Shown here: piece by piece, positions 18,299 to 26,093 of the stretch
How positions within the stretch are numbered: position 1 is the first letter of the stretch
Layout: every line of letters starts with the position of its first letter
Origin: G965230065 sp965230065
Lineage (GTDB): Bacteria > Bacteroidota > Bacteroidia > Cytophagales > Cyclobacteriaceae
Assembly (NCBI GenBank): GCA_965230065.1
Contig: OZ245942.1
Location: forward strand, 806,001-870,000
DNA length: 64,000 nt
Direction of reading: 5' to 3'
Made by a program: the position numbers and the translations under genes
The notes under the pieces: generated by a model
Seen by the model: only the letters and a program-made list of their open reading frames with translations
Told to the model about the DNA's origin: nothing
The model's database searches: none

Positions 18299-18697
18299 TC
18301 AGCTTTTAGGTAAACGATGCAATGAAGCTATTATTTTTTCTTCAATCTTTTGATAAGGCATCTTTAGTTTACCAATATAAACATAACCTAACAAAAATGG
18401 AACATCAATTTGTTCCTTATAAGTAATAATATGCTTGTTTGTGCGATAAGCTTCACGCATTTGCCTGCGAATCCGGTTCCGGTCTACCGCTTTTTTGAAA
18501 AGCCTTCGTGGGACTGTAAAGAGTACCTGATGGCTATCGCCTTCGGGGTAAGGCAGGTAAATGAACAGCAAAGGATAGAGTTTTTGTCTGATTCCTTTTT
18601 CAAATAGTAGTTTGATAAGTTTTTTACTGTGCAGCCGCTCTGCTTTGGAAAAAGTATGACGCACAATGCGGGGTGTTGAATAAGAAGCTAAACCCAT
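18299..18697 (-). CDS. rnpA: Ribonuclease P protein component
   Basis: The protein subunit that helps the RNase P RNA bind pre-tRNA. The RNR signature is clear (KKAVDRNRIRRQMREAYR) and the N-terminal TFSKAERL is family-typical. It has 132 residues and starts with ATG at 18697. It lies downstream of rpmH in the order conserved across bacteria. A hairpin sits between the two genes. Confidence 0.96.
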   Translation of the reverse strand: MGLASYSTPRIVRHTFSKAERLHSKKLIKLLFEKGIRQKLYPLLFIYLPYPEGDSHQVLFTVPRRLFKKAVDRNRIRRQMREAYRTNKHIITYKEQIDVPFLLGYVYIGKLKMPYQKIEEKIIASLHRLPKS

Positions 18698-18806
18698 CCA
18701 TCTTTCGGAGTCATCTACTTCTGCAAGAAATGCGGTGATGTAATATTTAGCTTAAAAACTGAGAAAATATAAAGAGGAAAGAAGAAAAAATATGAGAAGG
18801 AGCAAT

Positions 18807-18847
18807 GAGCTACAGCTACGGGCGGTTTAGCGTCCGTAGCGTGGCTC
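18807..18847 (-). other. Intercistronic hairpin overlapping the rpmH stop
   Basis: CTACGG at 18816-18821 pairs with CCGTAG at 18834-18839, with an outer GAGC/GCTC pair at 18807 and 18844. It includes the last codons of rpmH. There is no T run on the minus strand, so it is more likely a processing or attenuation element than a terminator. Confidence 0.5.
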
Positions 18848-18985
18848 ATCAGATACTGTTAACTTTTTTCTTCCTTTGGCTCTTCTTCGGGCCAATATAG
18901 CACGCCCTTCCGGGGTGGCCATTCTTGCCCTGAAACCATGTTTATTTTTTCTCTTTCTCCTCGAAGGTTGAAATGTCCTTTTCAT
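18827..18985 (-). CDS. rpmH: 50S ribosomal protein L34
   Basis: A 52-residue basic ribosomal protein that starts MKRTFQPSRRKRKNKHGFRA, the universal L34 signature, continuing RMATPEGRAILARRRAKGRK. A short C-terminal tail (TVSDEPRYGR) extends past the usual end. ATG at 18985, TAA at 18827-18829. It precedes rnpA on the minus strand and has a well-formed promoter upstream. Confidence 0.97.
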   Translation of the reverse strand: MKRTFQPSRRKRKNKHGFRARMATPEGRAILARRRAKGRKKLTVSDEPRYGR

Positions 18986-19018
18986 AATCCTATCTGTTAC
19001 GCGTTTTTATAAGGGCTG

Positions 19019-19050
19019 CAAATATAGGAAGGTGTGCTGCGATTTACAAA
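19019..19050 (-). promoter_or_regulatory. rpmH-rnpA promoter
   Basis: On the minus strand TTTG (19050-19047) is followed after 20 bp by TATATTTG (19026-19019). This matches the Bacteroidota -33/-7 consensus exactly, 34 bp before the rpmH ATG. Confidence 0.75.
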
Positions 19051-19096
19051 ACTATATACCTAAAATCGACTTAATTTTTAGTTTTCAAAACACAGT

Positions 19097-19143
19097 AATA
19101 TTTCCAAATTGGCGAAATATTCACCAATTAAATGGTGAATATT
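19097..19143 (+). promoter_or_regulatory. Overlapping hairpins upstream of thrA
   Basis: AATATTTC (19097-19104) can pair with GAAATATT (19114-19121). AATATTCACC (19116-19125) can instead pair with GGTGAATATT (19134-19143). The two stems share the middle strand and exclude each other. They lie 63-109 bp before the thrA ATG. They could be an attenuator-like switch if transcribed, or a tandem operator if not; the downstream CAACTTTGC looks like a -7 element, which would favour an operator. Confidence 0.45.
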
Positions 19144-19205
19144 ACACCATTTTCCATCCTTTTTATCAACTTTGCGGGTCTTTAGCGATAATTCTGAAAA
19201 AGTAT

Positions 19206-21689
19206 ATGAAAGTTCTCAAATTTGGCGGTACCTCTGTAGGTTCGGTAGAAAGTATCAGAAAAGTAGGCGAAATTATAGAAGCCTATCATCATAATCAGGT
19301 AAAATGTGCCGTAGTGGTTTCGGCCATGAAAGGCATTACCGACCGGCTGATTACACTCAGCAGTACGGCCGCCAAGGGTGATGAAACCTACATAGAATTG
19401 ATAAAAACCATAGAACAGCACCATTTTGATACAGCAAGGGAGCTGATACATGTGCAGGCCCAAAGCCGGGTATTTGCTTACCTCAAAACGCTGATGAATG
19501 AGCTGGACGACCTGGTGCATGGCGTTTACTTGCTGCGAGAATGTTCTAAACGCACCCTTGATCTGGTGCTGAGCTTTGGCGAACGGCTCTCTGCCTATCT
19601 GATTAGCCAGTATTTACACGAGCTGGGCATTGATACTGAATTTCTGGATGCGCGCAACCTGATCAAAACCAATGGTGATTTTGGGTCGGCTAAAGTGGAT
19701 TTTACAACCACCAATAAAAATATTGTAAGCTATTTTGATACGCATAAAGCACTGCAACTCATTACCGGTTTTGTGGCATCAACCCATGAAAACGAAACAA
19801 CCACCATGGGCCGGGGCGGTTCTGACTATACTGCTTCTATTTTTGGGGCAGCCCTGAATGCTGAAGAAATTGAAATCTGGACGGATGTGGACGGGGTAAT
19901 GACCACCGACCCCAGGGTAGTAAAAGAAGCTTTTTCCCTGGAAGCCATCTCCTACCTGGAAGCCATGGAAATGTCGCACTTCGGAGCCAAAGTAATTTAT
20001 CCTCCTACCCTCCTGCCTGTGCTGGGCAAGAATATTCCATTGCGTATCCGAAATACTTTTAACAGGGGTTTTCCGGGTACATTGGTCAGCAGAAACCCGT
20101 ATGCCAACCTACAGGGCACTGAAAGGAAGCAATCGGCCGTGAAGGGTATTTCTTCTATCAGCGATGTGGCTTTGCTCACTTTGCAAGGCAACAGCATGGT
20201 GGGTGTGCCGGGCATTTCTTACCGGCTCTTCGGCACCCTGGCCCGTAAAAACATCAACATTATCATCATTACCCAGGCTTCTTCCGAGCATTCCATCACT
20301 TTTGCCGTTAGCCCTGCCGACCACAAAGATGCGCAACGGATAATAGACGAAGAGTTTGCGGTGGAAATTGAAGCTGGAAAAATAGATAAGGTGATTGTAG
20401 AAACCCACTTGTCTATCGTAGCCATTATCGGTGAAAATATGCGACGCACTCCGGGCATTTCGGGCAAACTTTTCAGTGCGCTGGGCCGCAATGGTATCAA
20501 TGTACGTGCCATCGCGCAGGGTTCCTCTGAGGTGAACCTGTCTGTTGTGGTTTCCCAGCACAACCTTTCCAAAGCCCTGAATACCATTCACGAAGCTTTT
20601 TTCCTTTCAGAAATCAAAACCCTGAACGTATTTATGGCTGGAGTGGGACTGATTGGCAGCACTTTGCTAAAGCAGATTGCCCAACAGCGAAACTATCTGG
20701 TAGAAAACAACCTGCTGAAAATCAATTTTATCGGTATTGCCAACAGCCGGCAAATGCTTTTTGATGAAAACGGAATTGATATTAGCAGCTGGCAGGAACT
20801 TTTAGAGAAAAACCATGAAAAAAGCGATATGAGCCTGTTTGTGCAAAAAATGAAGAGCATGAATCTGCCCAACAGCATTTTTGTAGATTGTACTTCCAGT
20901 GCTGGAGTTACCAGGTTTTATCAGGAGATTTTGCAATCGGCCATCTCTATCAGTACGCCCAACAAACTGGCTAATTCGGGCTCTTACGAAGAATATGTGC
21001 AACTAAAACAAATTGCCTTGCGTTCAGGCGTTAAGTTTCTCTACGAAACCAACGTTGGCGCCGGCCTCCCGGTAATCAGGGTATTGCAAGAATTGAAAGA
21101 CAGCGGCGACAAAATTTATAAAATAGAAGGCATCCTTTCCGGTACGCTGTCTTATATCTTCAATACTTTTTCTGCCGGGAAAAAATTCAGTGAGGTAGTA
21201 CGCCAGGCCAAAGAAAAAGGCTTTACCGAACCCGACCCCCGCGACGACCTTAACGGCATGGATGTGGCCAGAAAAATCCTCATTTTGGCCAGGGAAGTAG
21301 GGCTGAAACTAGAGCCTGAGGATGTGACCATTGAGCCTATTTTGCCCGAAAGCTGTTTGCAGGCCAGCTCTATTGAAGCGTTTTTTGAGGAGCTGGATGC
21401 AGCCAATTCTGTGTTTGAAGAAACCTTGCAGAAAGCTGAAAAAGAAGGAAAAAAACTACGGTTTATTGCTACCCTCGAAGATGAAAAAGCCAGGGTAAGC
21501 CTAAAAGCGGTAGACAGCACTCACCCTTTTTACGCCCTGTCTGGCAGTGATAATATCATTTCTTATACTACAGCCCGGTACAAAGAAAGGCCGCTGGTAG
21601 TAAAAGGCCCCGGTGCCGGAGCAGAAGTTACGGCTGCCGGTGTATTTGCCGAAATCATCAGCATTGGGAATTATTTGTACCAAGGGTAA
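19206..21689 (+). CDS. thrA: Bifunctional aspartokinase / homoserine dehydrogenase I
   Basis: Catalyses the first and third steps of threonine/methionine synthesis from aspartate. From ATG 19206 (MKVLKFGGTSVGSVESIRKV) it has 827 residues. The kinase covers roughly the first 290 (KFGGTS, TTMGRGGSDYTAS). Two ACT domains lie near 300-460 (VPGISYRLFGTLARKNINI, TPGISGKLFSALGRNGINV). The homoserine dehydrogenase follows, with NAD(P)-binding GVGLIGSTLLKQI, active-site region TNVGAGLPVI and EGILSGTLSYIFN, then EPDPRDDLNGMDVARK. A longer upstream frame to 19032 runs through the hairpin region and is rejected. No thrB or thrC follows here. Confidence 0.95.
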   Translation: MKVLKFGGTSVGSVESIRKVGEIIEAYHHNQVKCAVVVSAMKGITDRLITLSSTAAKGDETYIELIKTIEQHHFDTARELIHVQAQSRVFAYLKTLMNELDDLVHGVYLLRECSKRTLDLVLSFGERLSAYLISQYLHELGIDTEFLDARNLIKTNGDFGSAKVDFTTTNKNIVSYFDTHKALQLITGFVASTHENETTTMGRGGSDYTASIFGAALNAEEIEIWTDVDGVMTTDPRVVKEAFSLEAISYLEAMEMSHFGAKVIYPPTLLPVLGKNIPLRIRNTFNRGFPGTLVSRNPYANLQGTERKQSAVKGISSISDVALLTLQGNSMVGVPGISYRLFGTLARKNINIIIITQASSEHSITFAVSPADHKDAQRIIDEEFAVEIEAGKIDKVIVETHLSIVAIIGENMRRTPGISGKLFSALGRNGINVRAIAQGSSEVNLSVVVSQHNLSKALNTIHEAFFLSEIKTLNVFMAGVGLIGSTLLKQIAQQRNYLVENNLLKINFIGIANSRQMLFDENGIDISSWQELLEKNHEKSDMSLFVQKMKSMNLPNSIFVDCTSSAGVTRFYQEILQSAISISTPNKLANSGSYEEYVQLKQIALRSGVKFLYETNVGAGLPVIRVLQELKDSGDKIYKIEGILSGTLSYIFNTFSAGKKFSEVVRQAKEKGFTEPDPRDDLNGMDVARKILILAREVGLKLEPEDVTIEPILPESCLQASSIEAFFEELDAANSVFEETLQKAEKEGKKLRFIATLEDEKARVSLKAVDSTHPFYALSGSDNIISYTTARYKERPLVVKGPGAGAEVTAAGVFAEIISIGNYLYQG

Positions 21690-21697
21690 GGTTTTGA

Positions 21698-21842
21698 AAA
21701 TCCTAAATCTCAAATCCTAATTCCTAAACAATATCCAAAATCTAATGCTTCAATAGCAAAAGTTTTGGCGATTCGCCACGCGGTCATTGTAATTTTGATA
21801 TTTTAATTTGTTTAGGGTTTAGTTATTATTCATTAGGATTTT
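21698..21842. repeat. Inverted repeat flanking the thrA-tolC gap
   Basis: AAAATCCTAA near 21698 is mirrored by TTAGGATTTT near 21833, and the interval is rich in CCTAAA-like tracts. A similar tract (CCTAAAACCTAATCCCC) lies at about 29305-29335. These look like dispersed low-complexity intergenic repeats with no gene. Confidence 0.4.
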
Positions 21843-21847
21843 ATAAA

Positions 21848-23176
21848 TTACTTTATTTCCGTTTGCAATACCCCTTTGTAGTAATCCAGTGCAGTTTTCT
21901 GAAAAATAAGTGTATAGTCTGCCTGAATTTTCTCTGACTTTGCCTGCACAAAAGCAGCATTGGCGCGGTTGAGTTCTATGAGCGTACCCGTACCCAGCCT
22001 GAAGCGCTCCTGCTCCGCCTCCAGGGCTTTTTCTGCTGCCTTCAACTGGGATTCGCTGGCAATTACCCGTTGTTGTGCTGCTTTAAAATTAGCAATCGCC
22101 GTTTGCACTTCTGTGAAGATGCTTCTCTCGAGGTCTTCTAAAGCCAGTTGAGAGTTATTGTAAAACTGCAAGCTGCGCTGTACATTGGCTCGGGTACCCA
22201 AATTATTAAAAATAGGAATGGACAGGTTCATTCCATATACCTGCACCCGGTTAATGTCCTTAAACTGTTCACTGAATGTTTCAGGGGCCAGGGAAGAGAA
22301 ACGCGAACCAAAACTGTATCCAATACTTAAATAAGGATAATAGCCTGATTTGGCAATTTTGATACCCCGCTGGTCAATTTCTATTTGCTCTTTCTGTTGC
22401 TTATAATCAGGACGATTGGCAATGGCTTCATTATAAAATGACTCAATGTCAACGTTTTTGGTAAGTAGTTCGGCGAGTTCCAAAGCAGGTGGTTCAAAGT
22501 TCCATTCTGCCAAAGGGTCAATCTGCAAAATTCTGATTAACTCGGCCTTACTAATATCCAAATTGTTCTCTGCTTCCACTACCGTAAGGGCTATCGACTT
22601 GGTTAATGCTTCCTGGTTGTACAAATCAGCAATGTTACGCGTGCCCGTTTCCAGAAAAATCTCTATGCTTTCCAGCAATTCTTCCTGAAACTTCAGGTTG
22701 GCCTCAGCCACTTCTAATAACTCCCGGTTCACAATCAGGGTTAGGTATTGCATGGAAGCATTGAAAATTGCATCCTGTTTTGAGCGGGTAATTTGGTAAT
22801 ACTGCTGTTCCACGGCACTTTCGGCCTGCTTCATGGTGTGCACACGGTTAAATCCGGTAAAGATGGGCACAGAAGCATTAATGTTTCCGTTCATGCTATT
22901 CACCTTCTCTGAGGTAAAATCGCCCACGGCCTGGTCAAACTGCCTTCCAATCACCCGGTTAGCCCCTACACTTACCGATACGCCTGGCAAGAAGTCTGCA
23001 TAACTTTGGCTGCGGTTGGCCTCGGCTACCTTTAGCAGGTTCTGCTCTTGTTGCAAAGGAATGTTTTGCCGCAGAGCTGTTTTTATGGCTTCATCGTACG
23101 TAAACGTATTGTCCTGGGCTACAGCACTTGAAACAAGGGACAGACTTAGCAATATGATGCCAAAAATTCTCATCAT
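21848..23176 (-). CDS. TolC-family outer-membrane efflux protein
   Basis: The outer-membrane channel of a tripartite efflux system. The best start is ATG 23176, giving MMRIFGIILLSLSLVSSAVA, a clean signal peptide; an ATG at 23212 would add a charged leader. The mature protein has the TolC repeat layout: FTYDEAIKTALRQN, helical coiled-coil segments, GRQFDQAVGDFTSEKV, FNRVHTMKQAESAV, RPDYKQQKEQIEI, YSFGSRFSS, and FRLGTGTLIELNRANAAFVQAKSE near the end. It lies downstream of an ABC ATPase on the same strand, and a matching HlyD adaptor is encoded at 27816. Confidence 0.93.
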   Translation of the reverse strand: MMRIFGIILLSLSLVSSAVAQDNTFTYDEAIKTALRQNIPLQQEQNLLKVAEANRSQSYADFLPGVSVSVGANRVIGRQFDQAVGDFTSEKVNSMNGNINASVPIFTGFNRVHTMKQAESAVEQQYYQITRSKQDAIFNASMQYLTLIVNRELLEVAEANLKFQEELLESIEIFLETGTRNIADLYNQEALTKSIALTVVEAENNLDISKAELIRILQIDPLAEWNFEPPALELAELLTKNVDIESFYNEAIANRPDYKQQKEQIEIDQRGIKIAKSGYYPYLSIGYSFGSRFSSLAPETFSEQFKDINRVQVYGMNLSIPIFNNLGTRANVQRSLQFYNNSQLALEDLERSIFTEVQTAIANFKAAQQRVIASESQLKAAEKALEAEQERFRLGTGTLIELNRANAAFVQAKSEKIQADYTLIFQKTALDYYKGVLQTEIK

Positions 23177-23228
23177 CTCTGGTTTTTCTCTGTTCGTATT
23201 TCTTCTATTCATAACCAATTTTCGTAGA

Positions 23229-23293
23229 AACTTTTGTCAAAGCTATCGCAGGGATATGCCGCTCGCAGCATATAGCTCAGCTTTGACAAAGTT
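23229..23293. repeat. Dispersed palindromic repeat (AACTTTGTCAAAGCT family)
   Basis: Left arm AACTTTTGTCAAAGCT (23229-23244) pairs with AGCTTTGACAAAGTT (23279-23293), and an inner ATATGC/GCATAT pair extends the stem. The same arm sequence recurs at 52551-52565, there also as a hairpin, and a related ACTTTGACAAAGTT is at 55067-55080. All copies are intergenic. They behave like a REP/MITE-type family. Confidence 0.65.
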
Positions 23294-23332
23294 CATACAT
23301 ATTATTTTTTATCGCAGAAGCCAAAAAGCTTA

Positions 23333-24022
23333 TCAGGCTTCTTGCCCGCTGGTAATTTCATCGCTTTCTACCACTCCATCTACAATCTGTACCACCCGGT
23401 CGCCATAACTCGCATTTTCTTCAGAATGCGTTACCTGGATGATGGTCATGCCTTCTTTGTTCAGCTTTTTGAACAACTCCATCACTTCCCTCCCTTGTTC
23501 AGAATGCAGATTACCGGTAGGTTCATCGGCCAGTAAAAGCCTGGGTTTTCCGGCAATAGCCCGGGCAATGCCTACCAACTGCTGTTGCCCGCCCGATAAT
23601 TGTTCGGGAAACAAATCCTTTTTGGCCACCATCTGGAAGCGGTCGAGCAACTCGGCTACCCGGCTTTTTCTTTCCTTTCCATTTACATTCTGATACAGCA
23701 GGGGTGTTTCAATATTTTCATACACAGTAAGTTCGTCTATCAGGTGATATGCCTGAAACACATAGCCAATGGTGTGTTTTTGCAAATCACTGCGTTGTCT
23801 TTCTCTAAGCTTGTGCACCGGATGGTCCAGTAAATAATACTCTCCGGCAGAAGGCGGATCGAGCAATCCGATTATATTCAGTAAAGTTGTTTTTCCAGCT
23901 CCGCTGGGTCCCATAATGGTAATAAACTCACCTTCTTCCACGGTAAGGTCAATACCTTTCAGGATAAATGTTTTCCGAAACCGCGATTGGTAGTATTTGT
24001 CAATGTCGGTAAGTTGGATCAT
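23333..24022 (-). CDS. MacB/LolD-type ABC transporter ATP-binding protein
   Basis: A 229-residue ATPase of the MacB/LolD subfamily: Walker A GPSGAGKTT, Q-loop GYVFQAYHLIDELTVYENI, Walker B RLLLADEPTGNLH and H-loop QVTHSEENA. The signature reads LSGGQQQLVGIARA, where relatives have LSGGQQQRVAIARA; an arginine is replaced by leucine. It lacks the usual D after GNL (GNLHSEQG). Its gene precedes tolC on the same strand. No permease gene is adjacent. A palindrome and sigma-54-like motif lie upstream. Confidence 0.92.
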   Translation of the reverse strand: MIQLTDIDKYYQSRFRKTFILKGIDLTVEEGEFITIMGPSGAGKTTLLNIIGLLDPPSAGEYYLLDHPVHKLRERQRSDLQKHTIGYVFQAYHLIDELTVYENIETPLLYQNVNGKERKSRVAELLDRFQMVAKKDLFPEQLSGGQQQLVGIARAIAGKPRLLLADEPTGNLHSEQGREVMELFKKLNKEGMTIIQVTHSEENASYGDRVVQIVDGVVESDEITSGQEA

Positions 24023-24056
24023 AACAGTAGCTTATAGGTTAGTACGAAATTAATGT

Positions 24057-24084
24057 ATGCCAAAAATGCCAAGAAATATGCCAA
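24057..24084 (-). promoter_or_regulatory. Sigma-54-like promoter region of the ABC ATPase gene
   Basis: On the minus strand TTGGCAT occurs three times (ending at 24057, 24066 and 24078). The most distal copy reads TTGGCATATTTCTTGG, which keeps the -24 TTGGCA and a TTG(G/C) at -12 spacing. It is a weak to moderate sigma-54 match, supported mainly by the neighbouring NtrC-type regulator. The rest of 24023-24475 has no gene beyond the sites listed. Confidence 0.4.
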
Positions 24085-24157
24085 TGCCCAAAAAAGCCTT
24101 ATATGGCTTATTTTGAGATATTTTAACTATAAAAAGCGTCCGGTTTTGAAGAAATAT

Positions 24158-24174
24158 TGTACGAAAACGAACAC
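24158..24174. promoter_or_regulatory. Putative enhancer (UAS) of the NtrC-type regulator, site 1
   Basis: TGTACGAAAACGAACAC is an imperfect palindrome (TGTnCG-N4-CGnACA). It matches the site at 27701-27717 at 15 of 17 positions. It lies 136 bp before the ABC ATPase ATG and also upstream of the divergent lipoprotein gene, so it could serve both. Confidence 0.6.
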
Positions 24175-24408
24175 TTTTTTTGTTGATTTCACAACTGCTG
24201 TCTTGGTTGCAGAAAAAGAATAAGCAATTGGCAGGTATCTGAATTGGCGGTTTACTGCATGTTTTGAAACTGCTTAAATGTGAAAAAATGTCTCAAATAG
24301 GGATATTTTTCCCGATTTGGGAATTTTTCCAGAATTTCTTTTTGAAAGTTAATTTTTCAAACCATTGAAAATCAGCACTTTAACATCAATAATAAATTTA
24401 ACTTATAC

Positions 24409-24424
24409 TTGGCATATATTATGT
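24409..24424 (+). promoter_or_regulatory. Sigma-54-like promoter for the small lipoprotein
   Basis: TTGGCATATATTATGT has the -24 TTGGCA and a TG at the -12 position with the right GG-N10-G spacing. The final C of the consensus GC is T. It ends 51 bp before the lipoprotein ATG. Support is mostly context. Confidence 0.4.
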
Positions 24425-24475
24425 TTTTGTGTATACTATAACTTTCAGCGCATTATTAACGAAACTAATAGGATT

Positions 24476-24640
24476 ATGAAAAAGGGTATATTGATAGTGA
24501 TAGTATTTGTAGGAATGATGTCTAGCTGTACCATGAAAACCTGCCCGACTTATATGTACAATCCCGATGAGCAAAAAGATATTAGGGTGCAATTAGATAA
24601 AACCAACGATCACACTAACGCAATTGACAAAGCTTCTTAA
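24476..24640 (+). CDS. Small lipoprotein of unknown function
   Basis: A 54-residue protein with a signal peptide and lipobox: MKKGILIVIVFVGMMSSC, with the lipid cysteine at residue 18. The mature part is only about 36 residues, polar and with one further cysteine (TMKTCPTYMYNPDEQK). A longer frame opens upstream at 24365 but lacks a sensible leader. It has a probable sigma-54 promoter in front and a strong terminator behind, so it is a monocistronic unit. It could be a stress-induced envelope lipoprotein tied to the export module; the function is unknown. Confidence 0.8.
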   Translation: MKKGILIVIVFVGMMSSCTMKTCPTYMYNPDEQKDIRVQLDKTNDHTNAIDKAS

Positions 24641-24666
24641 TTATTATGAACACTGATTTCTGAACG

Positions 24667-24700
24667 GCAGCTTACCCGAATGGTAAGTTGCTTTTTTTTT
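24667..24700 (+). terminator. Rho-independent terminator of the small lipoprotein gene
   Basis: GCAGCTTACC (24667-24676) pairs with GGTAAGTTGC (24682-24691) around a 5-nt loop, with one G-U pair, then nine T residues. It ends 43 bp before the convergent kinase stop codon. Confidence 0.92.
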
Positions 24701-24743
24701 GCATAATTCCAGAAGGCGGGCGTCCCCAACTTCCCAGTCAGCA

Positions 24744-26093
24744 TCACAACTGAAGAATAAAGGCAGTTCCTTTGCCTACCACCGAGCGGGCCGACAAGCT
24801 TCCCTGATGCATTTGCATGATTCGTTGCGATAAGCTCAGGCCAATACCCGATCCATCTTTTTTGGTAGTATAAAATGGAATAAATATCCTTTCCATGGCT
24901 TCGGGTTCTATACCGGGGCCGTTGTCCCTGATCTCGATAATTACACGGTGATCCTGATTTAAATACACCAAAAGCGCAATTTCAGGTGATTCAACTTCCT
25001 GCACAGCTTCCACCGCATTTTTCAGGATATTGATCAATACCATTTCTATAAGCTTGATGTCTATTCTTACGATGAGGGTGGGCGGTTTAACACTTACTGT
25101 AAACTTCACATCCTGCTCGCTCAGTCCCACACGTACCAATTGCATTACTTTATCAATCACTTCTTTGATTTTTACCCGTTCAAACTCAGGCGTAGGAATA
25201 CTGGTAAAATTCCGGTAGGCTTCCACAAAATTAACCAAGCCTTTGCTCCGGCTCTCAATGGTACGCAAACTCATGCTGATATCATCGTATGATTCCTGTT
25301 CAAAAGACAATTTACCGTTATCTTGCATGGCATCCTCTTCTATAATATCAATGGCCGTACCCGCCAAAGAAGCGATGGGTGTGATAGAATTCATGATTTC
25401 ATGCCGTAATACTTTGGTCAGATTTTGCCAGGCTTCTATTTCCTGTTGTTGTAACTCAGACTGTATATTTTGTACAGCCACCAGTTTGTAAGATGACCCA
25501 CGCAACCTAAGTTCGGTAGCGTTGATTGAATAATGGTGGTCTACACTTTGTTTGTACAATGTTTTGGCACCCGGCGGTAGCTTATAAACAGCCTCATATA
25601 AATCTTTTTCATATTTAGCCAACTCGTGTATATTGCCCAGGTGGCTTACCCCAAAAAACCTTTTGGCCGTATTGTTCAGCAGTTCTACTTTTCCTATTTC
25701 ATCATAAGATAGTAAGCCTATATTCACATGTTGCACTACCGTTTTTAGGTATTGCCAGTTTTCTTCTTTTTCGGCTCGGGCTTTACGGAAAGCATCCAGC
25801 ACCTCATTGAACATTTTGTTAAGGTTTTTGAAACTATCACCCAGCTGATTGTCTTTATTAAACCCGATAGTAAAATCAGAATATTTGATAGCTTCCAGAA
25901 AACGGGTGAGTTTCCGGTTGGTTTCAAGTATATAGTAGTTTAGCTCATAAACCTGATAAACCACCAACAAAGCAATGATACCACCGCTCACATATTTTTC
26001 AGTAGAAAATATAAAATACAGGCACAACAGCATACTTGCTGCCAACAGCACTATCCTGATCAGAATGGCCCATTCAAATCGTTTAAAGATCAT
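24744..26093 (-). CDS. Membrane sensor histidine kinase (NtrB-like partner)
   Basis: A 449-residue kinase. Two membrane helices lie near residues 8-50 with almost no periplasmic loop. A linker and a PAS-like domain follow (NVGLLSYDEIGKVELLNNTAKRF). The H box is VLRHEIMNSITPIASLAG. The HATPase domain has N box NILKNAVEAV, G1 EIRDNGPGIEP and G2 GSGIGLSLSQRIM. Its start overlaps the end of the regulator gene by 11 bp, so the pair is translationally coupled and should form a two-component system. The short external loop suggests membrane or cytoplasmic sensing. Confidence 0.94.
   Translation of the reverse strand: MIFKRFEWAILIRIVLLAASMLLCLYFIFSTEKYVSGGIIALLVVYQVYELNYYILETNRKLTRFLEAIKYSDFTIGFNKDNQLGDSFKNLNKMFNEVLDAFRKARAEKEENWQYLKTVVQHVNIGLLSYDEIGKVELLNNTAKRFFGVSHLGNIHELAKYEKDLYEAVYKLPPGAKTLYKQSVDHHYSINATELRLRGSSYKLVAVQNIQSELQQQEIEAWQNLTKVLRHEIMNSITPIASLAGTAIDIIEEDAMQDNGKLSFEQESYDDISMSLRTIESRSKGLVNFVEAYRNFTSIPTPEFERVKIKEVIDKVMQLVRVGLSEQDVKFTVSVKPPTLIVRIDIKLIEMVLINILKNAVEAVQEVESPEIALLVYLNQDHRVIIEIRDNGPGIEPEAMERIFIPFYTTKKDGSGIGLSLSQRIMQMHQGSLSARSVVGKGTAFILQL

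Noticed and set aside
19032..19205. N-terminal extension of thrA
   Set aside because: It lies across hairpin and promoter-like sequence, and the aspartokinase motif KFGGTS must be near the start; ATG 19206 places it correctly.
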